Positions 27,064 to 35,471 of a stretch of DNA of 64,000 nucleotides are shown one piece after another. The translations under genes were made by a program, and so were the position numbers. The DNA comes from Ornithinimicrobium laminariae (lineage in GTDB: Bacteria > Actinomycetota > Actinomycetes > Actinomycetales > Dermatophilaceae). The DNA lies in the NCBI RefSeq assembly GCF_019457945.1, contig NZ_JAHZSU010000002.1, positions 558,001 to 622,000 of the forward strand. Direction: 5' to 3'. Under the pieces are notes generated by a model that was given only the letters and a program-made list of their open reading frames with translations, was not told the DNA's origin and searched no databases. How positions within the stretch are numbered: the first letter of the stretch is position 1; every line of letters begins with the position of its first letter.

Positions 27064-28238
27064 GTGCCGATATTGCTCGCACCTCCACCCGCCTATCTGA
27101 CGGGAGAGAGTTGATCTTTTTTGATGGGTCGGCGCCGTGGACGGAGGGTGAGACACGCACGATTGACGACCAGCGTGGGTTGCCACCAGCCATTGGTGGC
27201 GCGCGTATGCGTCGCGACCCGTTGACCGGTGAGTGGATCCCGATGGCTTCGCACCGGATGAACCGCACGCATTTGCCCCCGAGGGAGTTATGCCCGCTGT
27301 GCCCCACGGCACCAGGCGGCGAAGGCACCGAGATCCCTACCGACTCCTACGACGTCGTCGTGTTTGAGAACCGCTTCCCGTCTCTTGATGTCCGCGAAAC
27401 GCCACGTCCGGGTGGTGCGGTGGACGGCGAAACGCTCTGGCCCGAACGTCCCGCGTCGGGGCATTGCGAGGTTGTCTGCTTCACCAGCGATCACGAAGCA
27501 TCTTTTGCCAGCTTGAGCGATCACAGCGCTCGCACCGTGATTGAGGCCTGGGCAGACCGCACCGCCGAGATTTCGCAGATACCTTCGGTGGAGTCGGTCT
27601 TTGCTTTTGAGAACCGGGGGCGCGAGATCGGCGTCACGCTGGCGCATCCGCACGGCCAAATCTATGGCTATCCCTACGTCCCACCGCGCACCCTGCAGCA
27701 CGTGACCCAAGCAGCCGCACACTATGAACGCACTGGCTCTGACCTGCTGGGCGACATCCTGGTTGCCGAAGTGCGCTCCGGGCGCCGAGTGCTTGCCAGT
27801 GGCGAGCACTGGACAGCTTTTGTGCCTGCTGCGTCCAAGTGGCCCGTTGAGGTGCACCTCGTGCCACACCGCCACATTTTGGACTTCGCTGAGACGAATG
27901 AAGAGGAACGCAGCGAGTTGGCCGCGATGTATCCAGCCATCCTGCGCCGCTTGGATCGCTTCTTTGAGGGTCAGGAGGGCGAGGTTGTTCAGGCCCCTTA
28001 CATCGCTGGCTGGTTTGCCGCGCCCTTTGGCAAGCACCGCGAGGGCGTCGAGCGGGGAGCCTTGCCACGATTCCACCTGCAGGTCTTTAGCGTGCTGCGA
28101 GCGCCAGGGAAGCTGAAGTATCTCGCAGGCTCAGAATCCGCGCAGGGAGCCTGGATCTCTGACACCACTCCCGAAATGGTCGCTGACCGGTTTGCTCAGA
28201 TCCCTGATCTGGGGCCCGTCGCAGAAGGCCAGGTTTAA
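27060..28238 (+). CDS. galT: Galactose-1-phosphate uridylyltransferase
   Basis: The 392-residue enzyme shows RRDPLTGEWIPMASHRMNR, zinc-ligand cysteines in LCPLCPT, FENRFPSL, and the active site VTLAHPHGQIYGYPYVP with the His-Pro-His-x-Gln motif. The late HREGVERGALPRFHLQVFS segment is also typical. It exchanges UMP between UDP-glucose and galactose-1-phosphate in the Leloir pathway. It is coupled to deoR (4-base overlap) and followed after three bases by galK. Its first 17 codons are duplicated at the right end of the carotenoid island, fused to another gene's tail. Confidence 0.95.
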   Translation: MSADIARTSTRLSDGRELIFFDGSAPWTEGETRTIDDQRGLPPAIGGARMRRDPLTGEWIPMASHRMNRTHLPPRELCPLCPTAPGGEGTEIPTDSYDVVVFENRFPSLDVRETPRPGGAVDGETLWPERPASGHCEVVCFTSDHEASFASLSDHSARTVIEAWADRTAEISQIPSVESVFAFENRGREIGVTLAHPHGQIYGYPYVPPRTLQHVTQAAAHYERTGSDLLGDILVAEVRSGRRVLASGEHWTAFVPAASKWPVEVHLVPHRHILDFAETNEEERSELAAMYPAILRRLDRFFEGQEGEVVQAPYIAGWFAAPFGKHREGVERGALPRFHLQVFSVLRAPGKLKYLAGSESAQGAWISDTTPEMVADRFAQIPDLGPVAEGQV

Positions 28239-28241
28239 GCC

Positions 28242-29474
28242 GTGTCCCAGCCGCAATGGATTGAAGTTACCCCGGTGAACGAGCACGCTGAGGTGACTCG
28301 TCGGCAGTTCGCTCAGACCTACGGGCATGAACCGAGCGCCGTCTGGGGGGCTCCGGGCAGAGTCAATCTGATCGGCGAACACCTGGACTACAACGGTGGA
28401 TCCGTCTTGCCAATTGCGTTGCCGCACCTCACCGCAATGGCTGTTGGTCGTGCACCTGCCGACCACGCCGGGGCGGCATCGGCAGAAGCACGCGTTTCAT
28501 CAGCCCACGGCGGACAGACTGTCCGATTTAGCCTCGCAGAGTTGGCCTCAGGCTCGGTCACCGGGTGGGCGTCCTATGTTGCTGGGGTCATCTGGGCCAT
28601 GAGCGAGGCTGGCTGGGACGTCCCCGCCATCGAACTGTATGTCGATGGTCGCGTGCCGGTTGGCGCCGGGCTGTCCTCATCGGCCGCCTTGACCTGCAGC
28701 ACCGCCTTGGCTGTCGCGCAAGCAAGCCAGGCGCCTGCCGACTGGCCGTGGACCAGCGTGAACGATGACGGGGCGCGGCGCGCACTGGCGGCTGCCTGCA
28801 TACGTGCAGAAAACGAATTTGCCGGTGCGCCGACCGGTGGGATGGACCAGTCGGCGGCAATGCGGGCAAGCGCGGGCCACGCCATGCTGTTGGACTGCGC
28901 GTCTTTTGATATCGACCAGATCAGTTGGCCAGCGGAAGCAGAACTGCTGGTGGTGGACACGCGCAGCAACCACTCCCTCATTGATGGCCAGTATGGCGGC
29001 CGCCGGGAAGCCTGCGAGCGCGCGGCCGAACTGTTAGGTGTTGCTTCGCTAGCGGCCATCGACATGGCTGATCTCGAGGCGACGCTAGCCAGATTGCCCG
29101 ATGCAGAGCTCCAGGGAGTGGTGCGCCACGTGATCACCGAGACAGATCGAGTTGCCCGAGTCGCCGCGGGTCTGCCATCCGGAGACCTAACCGCCGCGGG
29201 TGAAGCCCTCTTTGAGTCGCACGCCTCAATGCGCGACGACTTTGTGATCTCGACTCCCGAGCTCGATCGGGTTGTTGCGGACGCTCGAGAGGCCGGTGCG
29301 CTGGGTGCGCGGATGACCGGCGGTGGCTTTGGCGGATCTGCTGTCGTGCTCTGCCGCCCCGGGACAGCGACCAAGATTGGCGAGCACATTCATCGGGGGG
29401 CCGAGCAGATGAATCACCCTGCACCAGGCCTAATGCAGGTCCTCCCGAGTCGAGCAGCATTTCGTTTGGGCTAG
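28242..29474 (+). CDS. galK: Galactokinase
   Basis: The 410-residue GHMP kinase has the galactokinase signature GRVNLIGEHLDYNGG, the ATP loop VGAGLSSSAAL, the catalytic Asp region GGMDQSAAM, and the third motif ARMTGGGFGGSAV. It phosphorylates galactose at C1 with ATP, supplying galT. GTG is the start, three bases after the galT stop. No galE or mutarotase gene is present beside it. It ends the plus-strand operon; about 60 bases without an obvious hairpin separate it from the convergent response-regulator gene. Confidence 0.95.
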   Translation: MSQPQWIEVTPVNEHAEVTRRQFAQTYGHEPSAVWGAPGRVNLIGEHLDYNGGSVLPIALPHLTAMAVGRAPADHAGAASAEARVSSAHGGQTVRFSLAELASGSVTGWASYVAGVIWAMSEAGWDVPAIELYVDGRVPVGAGLSSSAALTCSTALAVAQASQAPADWPWTSVNDDGARRALAAACIRAENEFAGAPTGGMDQSAAMRASAGHAMLLDCASFDIDQISWPAEAELLVVDTRSNHSLIDGQYGGRREACERAAELLGVASLAAIDMADLEATLARLPDAELQGVVRHVITETDRVARVAAGLPSGDLTAAGEALFESHASMRDDFVISTPELDRVVADAREAGALGARMTGGGFGGSAVVLCRPGTATKIGEHIHRGAEQMNHPAPGLMQVLPSRAAFRLG

Positions 29475-29537
29475 CGCACACAACGATCTTCTCGATGACT
29501 TCCCCTACCTTGGGCACCCGCACGCGACACCAAAGGA

Positions 29538-30194
29538 CTAAGTGAGGCGCCGGTTCCGATAGGCCCACATCGCCAATTCCACACGATTGCGCAGGCCAAG
29601 CTTGGTCAGCAGGCCAGCCACATGAAACTTCACGGTGCTGAGGCTGATGAAGAGATCACGAGCGATCTCGGCATTGGTGCGCCCGCGCGCCACCTCCATC
29701 AACACGGCCTCTTCGCGCTCGGTCAGCGCATGGATGGGCTCGCAGCTCTCGTTCGGCCTCACCCCATGGTCGGCTAAGCGCTGCAAGAGCCGGGCGGTGA
29801 CCGCGGCATCAACCAGGGCGTCGCCGCGCACGGCCGCCTCCATCGCTTCCACGATTTGGGTGGCCGGTGCACCCTTCAGCAGGAACCCGCGGGCACCGGC
29901 TTGCAGGGCGCCGTAGATGTAATCGTCGGTGTCAAAAGTCGTGATGACAATCACGGCTAGCGGGTCATCCACCCCAGGTCCGGCTAGTCGGCGGGTGGCT
30001 TCGATCCCATCGAGCACCGGCATCCGGATGTCGAAGAGGCAAACATCTGGCCGCAGGTGTTGGGCCAACCGCACGGCCTGCGCGCCGTTGGAGGCTTCGC
30101 CGACGACCTCGATGCCCGGCTGTGCACCCAAGATCATCGCCATGCCCTTGCGCACAATCTCTTGATCGTCGGCAATCAGCGCCCGGATCGTCAT
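29538..30194 (-). CDS. NarL/LuxR-type response regulator
   Basis: The start is the ATG of MTIRALIADDQEIV, which overlaps the kinase stop by 4 bases; the longer frame extends into the kinase. The 218-residue protein has a receiver domain (DD in IADDQ, phospho-Asp in VCLFDIRMPV, Lys in FLLKGAP). Its LuxR DNA-binding domain reads LTEREEAVLMEVARGRTNAEI, then LSTVKFHVAGLL. It is phosphorylated by the DesK-type kinase encoded just upstream. The target genes are unknown; the neighbouring small membrane protein gene is divergent from this pair and is one candidate. Confidence 0.9.
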   Translation of the reverse strand: MTIRALIADDQEIVRKGMAMILGAQPGIEVVGEASNGAQAVRLAQHLRPDVCLFDIRMPVLDGIEATRRLAGPGVDDPLAVIVITTFDTDDYIYGALQAGARGFLLKGAPATQIVEAMEAAVRGDALVDAAVTARLLQRLADHGVRPNESCEPIHALTEREEAVLMEVARGRTNAEIARDLFISLSTVKFHVAGLLTKLGLRNRVELAMWAYRNRRLT

Positions 30195-31339
30195 CGCTGA
30201 CCACCTGCCAGCGAGAAGGAGGCGCGGACTTCCCAGCCCTGTGGCTTGCACACCCCAGCACTGAATTGCCCACCCAAGAGTTCAGCCCTTTCCCGCATAC
30301 CGATGAGGCCGTAGCCGGTGCCAAAGCGATCCGGCACCTGCCCATTGTCGCCGACCACGAGCTCAACCCTCGATGAGTCTGAGGTCACGACGACGCTCAC
30401 CTCGCTGGCCCCTTGGGCGTGCCGCAACGCGTTTGTCACCCCTTCTCGAGCAATCCGAAAGAGGGCGCTTTGCACTTCAATCGAGGCAGACTGAACGTCG
30501 CCGATGATCTGCACGTCGATATTCACGCGCTCGGTGCTCCGCTGTTCTAGGGCTTGGATGGCGGCCACGTCGCGACCGGGTGTGACCCCTGCCTCCTGGG
30601 TTGGATCCCGGAGTGCGCCCACGATGGAGCGCATTTCGGCGAGCGCCTGGGCGGCTTCGGTTTCGATGGACAGCAGTGCTGAACGTGCCGGGGCCTGCGG
30701 TGGGGCATCAATCACGGCCAGCCCGGCCTGGGCCTGAATCGCAATGGCAGAGACGTGATGCGCCAACGAGTCGTGCAGTTCACGGGCCAACTCTTGGCGT
30801 TCCTGCAACTTCATATGGTCAATCATCTGGCTGCGAGAGGCCGCTCGGTAGCGAACGACCTGGCCGAGCGCCGAAAAGAACACTAATACGGCAGCGCCAG
30901 AGGCTGCCTCCGTGCCGGTTTGCGACCCGGTCAGCGTTGCCATCGCCACAGCAGCGACCATGAACGGCAGCCCCGCAATCGCGTGACGCACGCAAGCCCA
31001 GCGGAACAACGCATACGGAAACAGGACGACGACTACACCGGCGAAGAGCACGATCGGCTCCGCACTCATCAGAAGCGCCATCGCATCCAGCAGGGCAAAC
31101 CCACCGAACGCAACCGCCACCGACAACAACGGTCGGCGGGTCCGAATGAGCACCAGCCCAGCCAGAGTTAGTCCGAAGGCCACCGCGACCGGCCGCCAGG
31201 CCAGGTTGGGGTCAAAGACAGCCTGCAGCAGCGTCGCCACGACCACTACGGCGGCGACAACCTGATCGCGGCGGGTGGCTACTCGCGGCGGATCTGCCAC
31301 TGCAGGCTCCCGCCACCACTGAGCCAATGTTGTACGCAT
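30191..31339 (-). CDS. DesK-type sensor histidine kinase
   Basis: The 382-residue protein has five or six membrane segments in its first 160 residues. The dimerisation helix with the phospho-accepting His is in ARELHDSLAHHVSAIAIQ, and a HATPase_c domain ends in VGDNGQVPDRFGTGYGLIGMRERAE. The ATG of MRTTLAQWW is preferred because AGGGTGAG precedes it; a GTG three codons earlier is possible. It is co-transcribed with the response regulator. Divergent from it, 132 bases away, starts the DUF6326-like membrane protein gene, an arrangement often seen when the pair controls its neighbour. The signal is unknown. Confidence 0.88.
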   Translation of the reverse strand: MRTTLAQWWREPAVADPPRVATRRDQVVAAVVVVATLLQAVFDPNLAWRPVAVAFGLTLAGLVLIRTRRPLLSVAVAFGGFALLDAMALLMSAEPIVLFAGVVVVLFPYALFRWACVRHAIAGLPFMVAAVAMATLTGSQTGTEAASGAAVLVFFSALGQVVRYRAASRSQMIDHMKLQERQELARELHDSLAHHVSAIAIQAQAGLAVIDAPPQAPARSALLSIETEAAQALAEMRSIVGALRDPTQEAGVTPGRDVAAIQALEQRSTERVNIDVQIIGDVQSASIEVQSALFRIAREGVTNALRHAQGASEVSVVVTSDSSRVELVVGDNGQVPDRFGTGYGLIGMRERAELLGGQFSAGVCKPQGWEVRASFSLAGGQR

Positions 31340-31471
31340 GCTACTCACCCTACGGAGAGGGCTGCGTCTTCACACCCGCCAGTTGGCCACTCCGAAACTA
31401 GCCTTTCGGCCAGGTGAGAAGTGGTCGGTGGGCCGGTGCGCTAAGGGGTGGCCACACCACAAGGTTGAGCC

Positions 31472-31948
31472 ATGAAGACGAAACCGAGCCCCGCACTGCT
31501 TCACGACGAACCGGTCAACCCCAAGATTGTGCTCGCTGGCCTATGGACAGCGATGCTGATGGTCTTTGCCTATGTCGATATCTTCGGCTTCTTTCGCGCC
31601 GACATCATCGAAGCCGCCCGCGCTGGCGAAGTCGCCGGCATTGGCGTGGTGATCAATCAGGGATTCCTGGTGTTCTCCACAGTCTTTGTGCTCATCCCGA
31701 TCGCGATGATCGTGATCTCGCTGCTCGCAAGCCCCGGACTCAATCGCCGCGCCAACATCGCCACTAGCATCCTCTACGCCGTCGTAATCGCTGGCCTCTG
31801 CATCGGCGAAACCTGGGTTTACTACTTGCTGGGCAGCGCCGTCGAGGTTGTCCTGCTGTTGATGATCGCCCGCCGGGCCTGGACCTGGCCGTCAGCGGTC
31901 GGTAGCAGCGAAGAGGTTGCCAAGCCAGCCGCACACCTGTTGGGTTAG
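31472..31948 (+). CDS. Small four-helix membrane protein (DUF6326-like)
   Basis: The 158-residue protein has four hydrophobic segments. The first is VLAGLWTAMLMVFAYVDIFG and the last YLLGSAVEVVLLLMIARRAW. The opening pattern, a short polar N-terminus then LW...FAYVDIFGFFRADI, matches the DUF6326 type of small membrane proteins as I recall it; no function is known. The last codons read EEVAKPAAHLLG. The 3' end plus 13 following bases form the left copy of a 50-bp direct repeat that bounds the carotenoid island. The right copy is fused to galT codons. Confidence 0.7.
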   Translation: MKTKPSPALLHDEPVNPKIVLAGLWTAMLMVFAYVDIFGFFRADIIEAARAGEVAGIGVVINQGFLVFSTVFVLIPIAMIVISLLASPGLNRRANIATSILYAVVIAGLCIGETWVYYLLGSAVEVVLLLMIARRAWTWPSAVGSSEEVAKPAAHLLG

Positions 31949-31961
31949 CCCATGGATGAGC
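31912..31961 (+). repeat. Left copy of 50-bp direct repeat bounding the duplicated/carotenoid interval
   Basis: The repeat covers the last 12 codons or so of the DUF6326-like gene and the first 10 bases of what would be the uracil-DNA glycosylase gene (ATGGATGAGC). It matches 39983-40032 at 47 of 50 bases by my alignment. The left copy continues directly into a DCC-gene fragment, while the right copy continues into the intact glycosylase. It marks the joint of the inferred tandem duplication. Confidence 0.85.
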
Positions 31962-32358
31962 GCAGCGCAATATGTGCGCGCGGACGGATCAGTGCATGCC
32001 GGACATTGGGCAGTCGCCCGGGCACTGCTTGATGGCCGCCAAGTATCGGTCCCCAACCAAGTCATGCATTCCGACGTGGTCACTGTGCAGACAGGCTACG
32101 AGGCCGTCCGGACAAGCGTGACGGTGCAACTGGACGCTGACAACACCGAAGCCACAAGCCCTGCTAACCGAGCTAAACAAGGGCGCCTTGACCGTCGAGA
32201 TGCGCTTTTGGTCTGGGGCGCGACAACTGGAGACCCGCGAAGCACAACACGCAGTTATCGCGGCTGTATTGGCAGCCTTCAACGCCAAATCCGTGATGTT
32301 GGCCGATGACGTGCAAGTCATTGAGGGCGGACCGCAATGATTGAAGAGACTGAGCCGT
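31962..32358 (+). pseudogene. DCC-mscS fusion remnant
   Basis: The first 70 or so bases match the DCC gene (QYVRADGSVHAGH block). At the shared 10-mer GATGGCCGGC the sequence jumps to mscS (SVPNQVMHSDVVTVQTGYEA). It then loses a further stretch of about 75 bases and continues in another frame with LTELNKGALTVEMRFWSGAR and QHAVIAAVLAAFNA to the mscS end. The pore helices of the channel and the DCC redox motif are both absent. A 130-codon open frame through it starts at a TTG inside the neighbouring gene and changes into nonsense after the second deletion, so I treat it as dead sequence. The mscS part is visibly more diverged from its parent than the DCC part. Confidence 0.85.
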
Positions 32359-32398
32359 AATCTGCACAATGAACACCATGGATCCTAATCTGCTACCC

Positions 32399-32463
32399 AA
32401 ACTTTAGCCTTCTTTTAGATCTGCCCGGCGACCCCGAATGGTTGCTGATCGAGTTACAACAAG
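32399..32463 (+). pseudogene. Possible fragment of an AlkB-like dioxygenase gene
   Basis: One frame reads DLPGDPEWLLIELQQATPWN, which resembles the N-terminal region of bacterial AlkB-type repair dioxygenases. It has no start or continuation, and it runs into the 3' end of the convergent glycosyltransferase gene. It may be another scrap carried in with the rearrangement. The match is from memory and short. Confidence 0.2.
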
Positions 32464-33225
32464 CTACGCCCTGGAACCGCGGGACCGACGGGCGCGCTGT
32501 ACCCATCGCTGCCCGGGGGAGAGCTCGGCCCAGTTCAACCGGAGGGTCTGCCCGGCCAGGCTGAACTGGCGCCGGACTTGCGCGCTTGAGTCAAACATCC
32601 TTCCTGCCGCCCCCACCCGCAGTTGCGGTAGGTACTGTACGCGCCGTCCGGCCAGGTGCAGCTGAAATGAGAGATCCAGATCGTCGTGCACATCAACACG
32701 GTCCCGGTGCACCCGGTCCCGCACGCTGGCCCAGGCCTGCGCCCGGAGCGCGAGGTTAGAGCCCCACAACGGCGTTCCGGCCACTGCTGATCCGGCGGCC
32801 CACCGGTAGCCTGACATATACACTGCGGAGAGCACCCGCCCGCGCAACCCCGGCGGGTGATAGAACAGTCCTGGGCCGCTCACCGCGTCCAACCCTGGGT
32901 CCGCCTCAAACGCCGCAGTCACGCGCTGCAACCAATCCACGGGCGCCCTCGTGTCCGCATCACACCGAACGATCAGCGAGCCCCGCGCCGCGTCGTATCC
33001 AGTGGCAGCGGCAGCAGGGATCCCGCGCACCAACTCTGTGACCACGCGCGCCCCCGCCTGCCGCGCCAACTGCGCCGAGCCATCCATGCTGCCGTTGTCC
33101 ACCACAAGCACTTCATCAGCGCAACGCGACTGCCGTGCTAGGTGAACCAGGCATTGGGCGAGGGGGCCAGCGTCGTTCAAGACGGGAATAACCACGGTCA
33201 CGCTGACCGGGCTCGATCCGTTCAT
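32464..33225 (-). CDS. Family 2 glycosyltransferase, probably carotenoid glycosyltransferase
   Basis: The 253-residue GT2 enzyme has VTVVIPVLNDAGPLAQCL, VLVVDNGSMDGSAQLA, the metal site RCDADTRAP, and GSNLALRAQAWASVRDR followed by VHDDLDLSFQLHLAGRRV. No membrane helix is obvious. It is the last gene of a carotenoid operon and overlaps the upstream membrane-protein gene by 4 bases. In Micrococcus-type clusters a GT2 enzyme (CrtX) glucosylates the terminal hydroxyls of the C50 carotenoid, and that role is the best guess here. The sugar and the number of additions are not shown by sequence. Confidence 0.75.
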   Translation of the reverse strand: MNGSSPVSVTVVIPVLNDAGPLAQCLVHLARQSRCADEVLVVDNGSMDGSAQLARQAGARVVTELVRGIPAAAATGYDAARGSLIVRCDADTRAPVDWLQRVTAAFEADPGLDAVSGPGLFYHPPGLRGRVLSAVYMSGYRWAAGSAVAGTPLWGSNLALRAQAWASVRDRVHRDRVDVHDDLDLSFQLHLAGRRVQYLPQLRVGAAGRMFDSSAQVRRQFSLAGQTLRLNWAELSPGQRWVQRARRSRGSRA

Positions 33226-33773
33226 AGGCGCTTACCAGCGCACACAGCCAGCCACCCACCCACCAAAGCGCCCAGGGTGTCGACAGCGAGGTCGCTGATG
33301 GTGTCTTCATACCCCACCCCGATCTCCTCGGTCACGAACACATGCCCCCACCACTCGGCTAACTCCCACACCACGCCCAAGCTAATCGTGGCCCCGGCCA
33401 ATCCCAGCCAGGCCAAGGTGCGCCCGGTCACGTGCAGTGCGGCGGGGACAGACATATGCCGACGACGCAGTGCGTGTTCAGCGGCACAAGCCACCAGGCC
33501 TGCTACCAGGGCCGAGACCAAAGCGTGCATGACCAAGTCGAGTGCGAAGACGCGGTGGTAGAGCCCGGTGACGCTAAACCACCCTGCCGCGAGCAGGACG
33601 ATCTGGCCGGACCAGTCCAACAGGGATCCGCCGCGTAGCCACCGCAGGAGCCACTGGGTGCCGAACACCAGGAACATAAGGACGGCGGAGGGCCATCCGG
33701 CGCTGAACCAAGCGGCAGGGATAAGGACTAATCCGAGCGCTCGGACCAGGTCCGCTGGAATCAGTGGAAGCAC
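33222..33773 (-). CDS. YjdF/DUF2238-like membrane protein in carotenoid operon
   Basis: The protein (183 residues from the preferred GTG, preceded by AGAGGTGGGG) has five or six membrane segments. It ends with the family hallmark IGVGYEDTISDLAVDTLGALVGG, preceded by GVVWELAEWWGH. A longer frame starting at 33878 would overlap the cyclase gene. The DUF2238/YjdF family has no proven function. Its position between the lycopene cyclase subunit genes and the glycosyltransferase suggests a role in carotenoid modification or membrane placement, which is inference. Confidence 0.7.
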   Translation of the reverse strand: MLPLIPADLVRALGLVLIPAAWFSAGWPSAVLMFLVFGTQWLLRWLRGGSLLDWSGQIVLLAAGWFSVTGLYHRVFALDLVMHALVSALVAGLVACAAEHALRRRHMSVPAALHVTGRTLAWLGLAGATISLGVVWELAEWWGHVFVTEEIGVGYEDTISDLAVDTLGALVGGWLAVCAGKRL

Positions 33774-33846
33774 ACGCGACCCCACCTCTGAGCGGAACAC
33801 GTGCTCGCTGCCGAGTGGAACAGAGCGAGCACAACCGCATCCATTG

Positions 33847-34176
33847 TCAGGATGCTTCTGGGGTGCTGTCGGTGCCACTTCTGGGCGTCAGTAACAGCCA
33901 GATGGCAGGTAGCAACAGAATGGCACCTAGCGGGTAGGCGAAGTCTTCCAAGGGGGCTAGGCCGATGAACACTCCAGAAAGGGCATGGCCCCCATAGTCA
34001 AACAGCCCCGATGCGATCATCAGGTTGTCGAAGATGGCCGTGAGCACCCAGAGCACCAGGGTTGACACCACAATCGCCGACACCTGCCGCCCGCGCACCC
34101 GCCCGGTCAGCACGGCTACCAGCAGGATGGCGGCGGAGACGCCCAGGAAGACAAAGTTCAATTCCCAAAAGTTCAT
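33847..34176 (-). CDS. crtYf: Lycopene cyclase small subunit, C50 type
   Basis: The 109-residue protein has three membrane helices. It carries AIFDNLMIASGLFDYGGHALSGVFIGLAPLEDFAYPLGA split over two segments; the FDY and P-x-EDFAYP motifs define the CarR/CrtYc-CrtYd domain. With the larger partner encoded just upstream (4-base overlap) it forms the heterodimer that cyclises the ends of the C50 chain. Whether beta, epsilon or gamma rings result cannot be read from sequence, so the label Yf, Yd or Yh is interchangeable here. Confidence 0.85.
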   Translation of the reverse strand: MNFWELNFVFLGVSAAILLVAVLTGRVRGRQVSAIVVSTLVLWVLTAIFDNLMIASGLFDYGGHALSGVFIGLAPLEDFAYPLGAILLLPAIWLLLTPRSGTDSTPEAS

Positions 34177-34556
34177 TTGGCCGCTCCGTTCGGCTGACCG
34201 GACTGGGCGCCGGGTCCGGCGGCACGCTCATCGGGCGCGGAGCGGGCGGACCGCCAACGCAGAAATTTCACCAGGCCAGTGAACAGCACCATGGACAGAT
34301 AGCTCAGGAAGAACAGGAAGAACGTCTCCTCCAACGGCAACTGCGGGGCGAGCATCACTCCGGTCATCAGCTCGGACTCACGATGCAGAAAGATCCCCAA
34401 ATTGATCGCCCACAAGTCCCACACCAAAAAGTAGACCATGCCAGCAATCATCACCAGGCTTGCCGCAAGCGGACGGTGAAAAAAGAATAACCGGTGGCGC
34501 CAGTCCAGTAGCACCATGCACCCGATGACGGAGACGAGCGTTCCGAGATAGATCAT
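34173..34556 (-). CDS. crtYe: Lycopene cyclase subunit, C50 type
   Basis: The 127-residue protein has three membrane helices. It shows the domain signature LPLEETFFLFFLSYLSMVLF, where P-x-E-E is the conserved cyclase motif, and VWDLWAINLGIFLHRE upstream of it. It belongs to the lycopene cyclase domain family and needs the partner encoded downstream. The gene lies 33 bases after the elongase gene in the crt operon. Paired small cyclase genes are the hallmark of actinobacterial C50 carotenoid pathways (decaprenoxanthin, sarcinaxanthin or C.p.450 type). Confidence 0.87.
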   Translation of the reverse strand: MIYLGTLVSVIGCMVLLDWRHRLFFFHRPLAASLVMIAGMVYFLVWDLWAINLGIFLHRESELMTGVMLAPQLPLEETFFLFFLSYLSMVLFTGLVKFLRWRSARSAPDERAAGPGAQSGQPNGAAK

Positions 34557-34589
34557 GAACTGATCACGTTCGCGAGGTCCACGCGCGGA

Positions 34590-35471
34590 TCACGTCCCTT
34601 CTGGGCGGATTTGCGCCCACCAGATCAACAGCATGGTCACCCAGAACCCTGTCACATAATTCAGCCAGAGGAACGTGGACCAGCCAGCGTGGGCGCGCCC
34701 GGAGTCGGCGTCGTTCACCCCACGGAATCGCAACACATTGACCAGGTACGGCAGCGCCAGCAAGGCGGCGAGCGGGCCGGGCCAGTGCGTGAGCAACATC
34801 AGCAACCCGGCCCCGGCGTAGAGGCTGGCGGACAGCCACACAGTGGGCCGGGCGCCCAGAACGGTGGCCACCGAAGCCAGTCCGCCCTCACGATCCGGCA
34901 CCACATCTTGCACAGCACCGAACATCTGCGACGCCATGCCCCAACAGAAGAACCCCGCAAGTAGGGCCACCAACCCCACCGTGGGTTCGGCCGCGGTCAG
35001 TACGGCGGCGTACACGGCGGGAGAAACGAAGTGGGTGGCCGAGGTTACCGAATCTATAAACGGCCGCTCCTTGAACCGCAGGCCCGCCCACGAGTACGCC
35101 ACCACGGCAAACAGACTGGTCCCCAAAACCACAAGGGACAGCAGATTTCCGGTGATCACTCCCCAAAGCGCCAACACCACCACGAACGGGACCGGTAGCA
35201 GGCAGGACCACAGCAGAACCGACCGGCGCACGGAAGCGTCCACCACCGAGCCCTCCACCCCGCCCTTACGGGGGTTTCGCAGATCGGACTCGTAGTCGAA
35301 GACGTCATTCACGCCGTACATCAGCAGGTTGTACGGGATCAGAAAGAACATAGTTCCCACCACCACGAGCCACCAAGGCAAGCCGCCGATCAGCACGGCC
35401 ACCGCAGCAAAAGGATAGGCGGTGTTGACCCAACTGATCGGTCGGGACGCCCAAAACAGCCGCGTCAGCAT
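34590..35471 (-). CDS. crtEb: Lycopene elongase (UbiA-family prenyltransferase)
   Basis: The 293-residue membrane enzyme has about eight helices. The two Asp-rich prenyl-diphosphate sites of UbiA enzymes are NDVFDYESDLRNPRKGG near residue 55 and GAVQDVVPDREGGL near residue 190. In crt clusters this family adds two dimethylallyl groups to lycopene to make the C50 acyclic flavuxanthin-type precursor. The ATG overlaps the crtI stop, so expression is coupled. Together with the paired cyclase genes this sets the pathway as C50 rather than C40. Confidence 0.88.
   Translation of the reverse strand: MLTRLFWASRPISWVNTAYPFAAVAVLIGGLPWWLVVVGTMFFLIPYNLLMYGVNDVFDYESDLRNPRKGGVEGSVVDASVRRSVLLWSCLLPVPFVVVLALWGVITGNLLSLVVLGTSLFAVVAYSWAGLRFKERPFIDSVTSATHFVSPAVYAAVLTAAEPTVGLVALLAGFFCWGMASQMFGAVQDVVPDREGGLASVATVLGARPTVWLSASLYAGAGLLMLLTHWPGPLAALLALPYLVNVLRFRGVNDADSGRAHAGWSTFLWLNYVTGFWVTMLLIWWAQIRPEGT

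Noticed and set aside
27288..28076. 262-codon minus-strand frame opposite galT
   Set aside because: It lies wholly within galT, whose active-site motifs are intact; no ribosome site or domain supports the antisense frame.
31917..32309. 130-codon frame from a TTG start over the DCC-mscS remnant
   Set aside because: It starts inside another gene, joins fragments of two genes and changes to a wrong frame after a deletion, so it is treated as a pseudogene.
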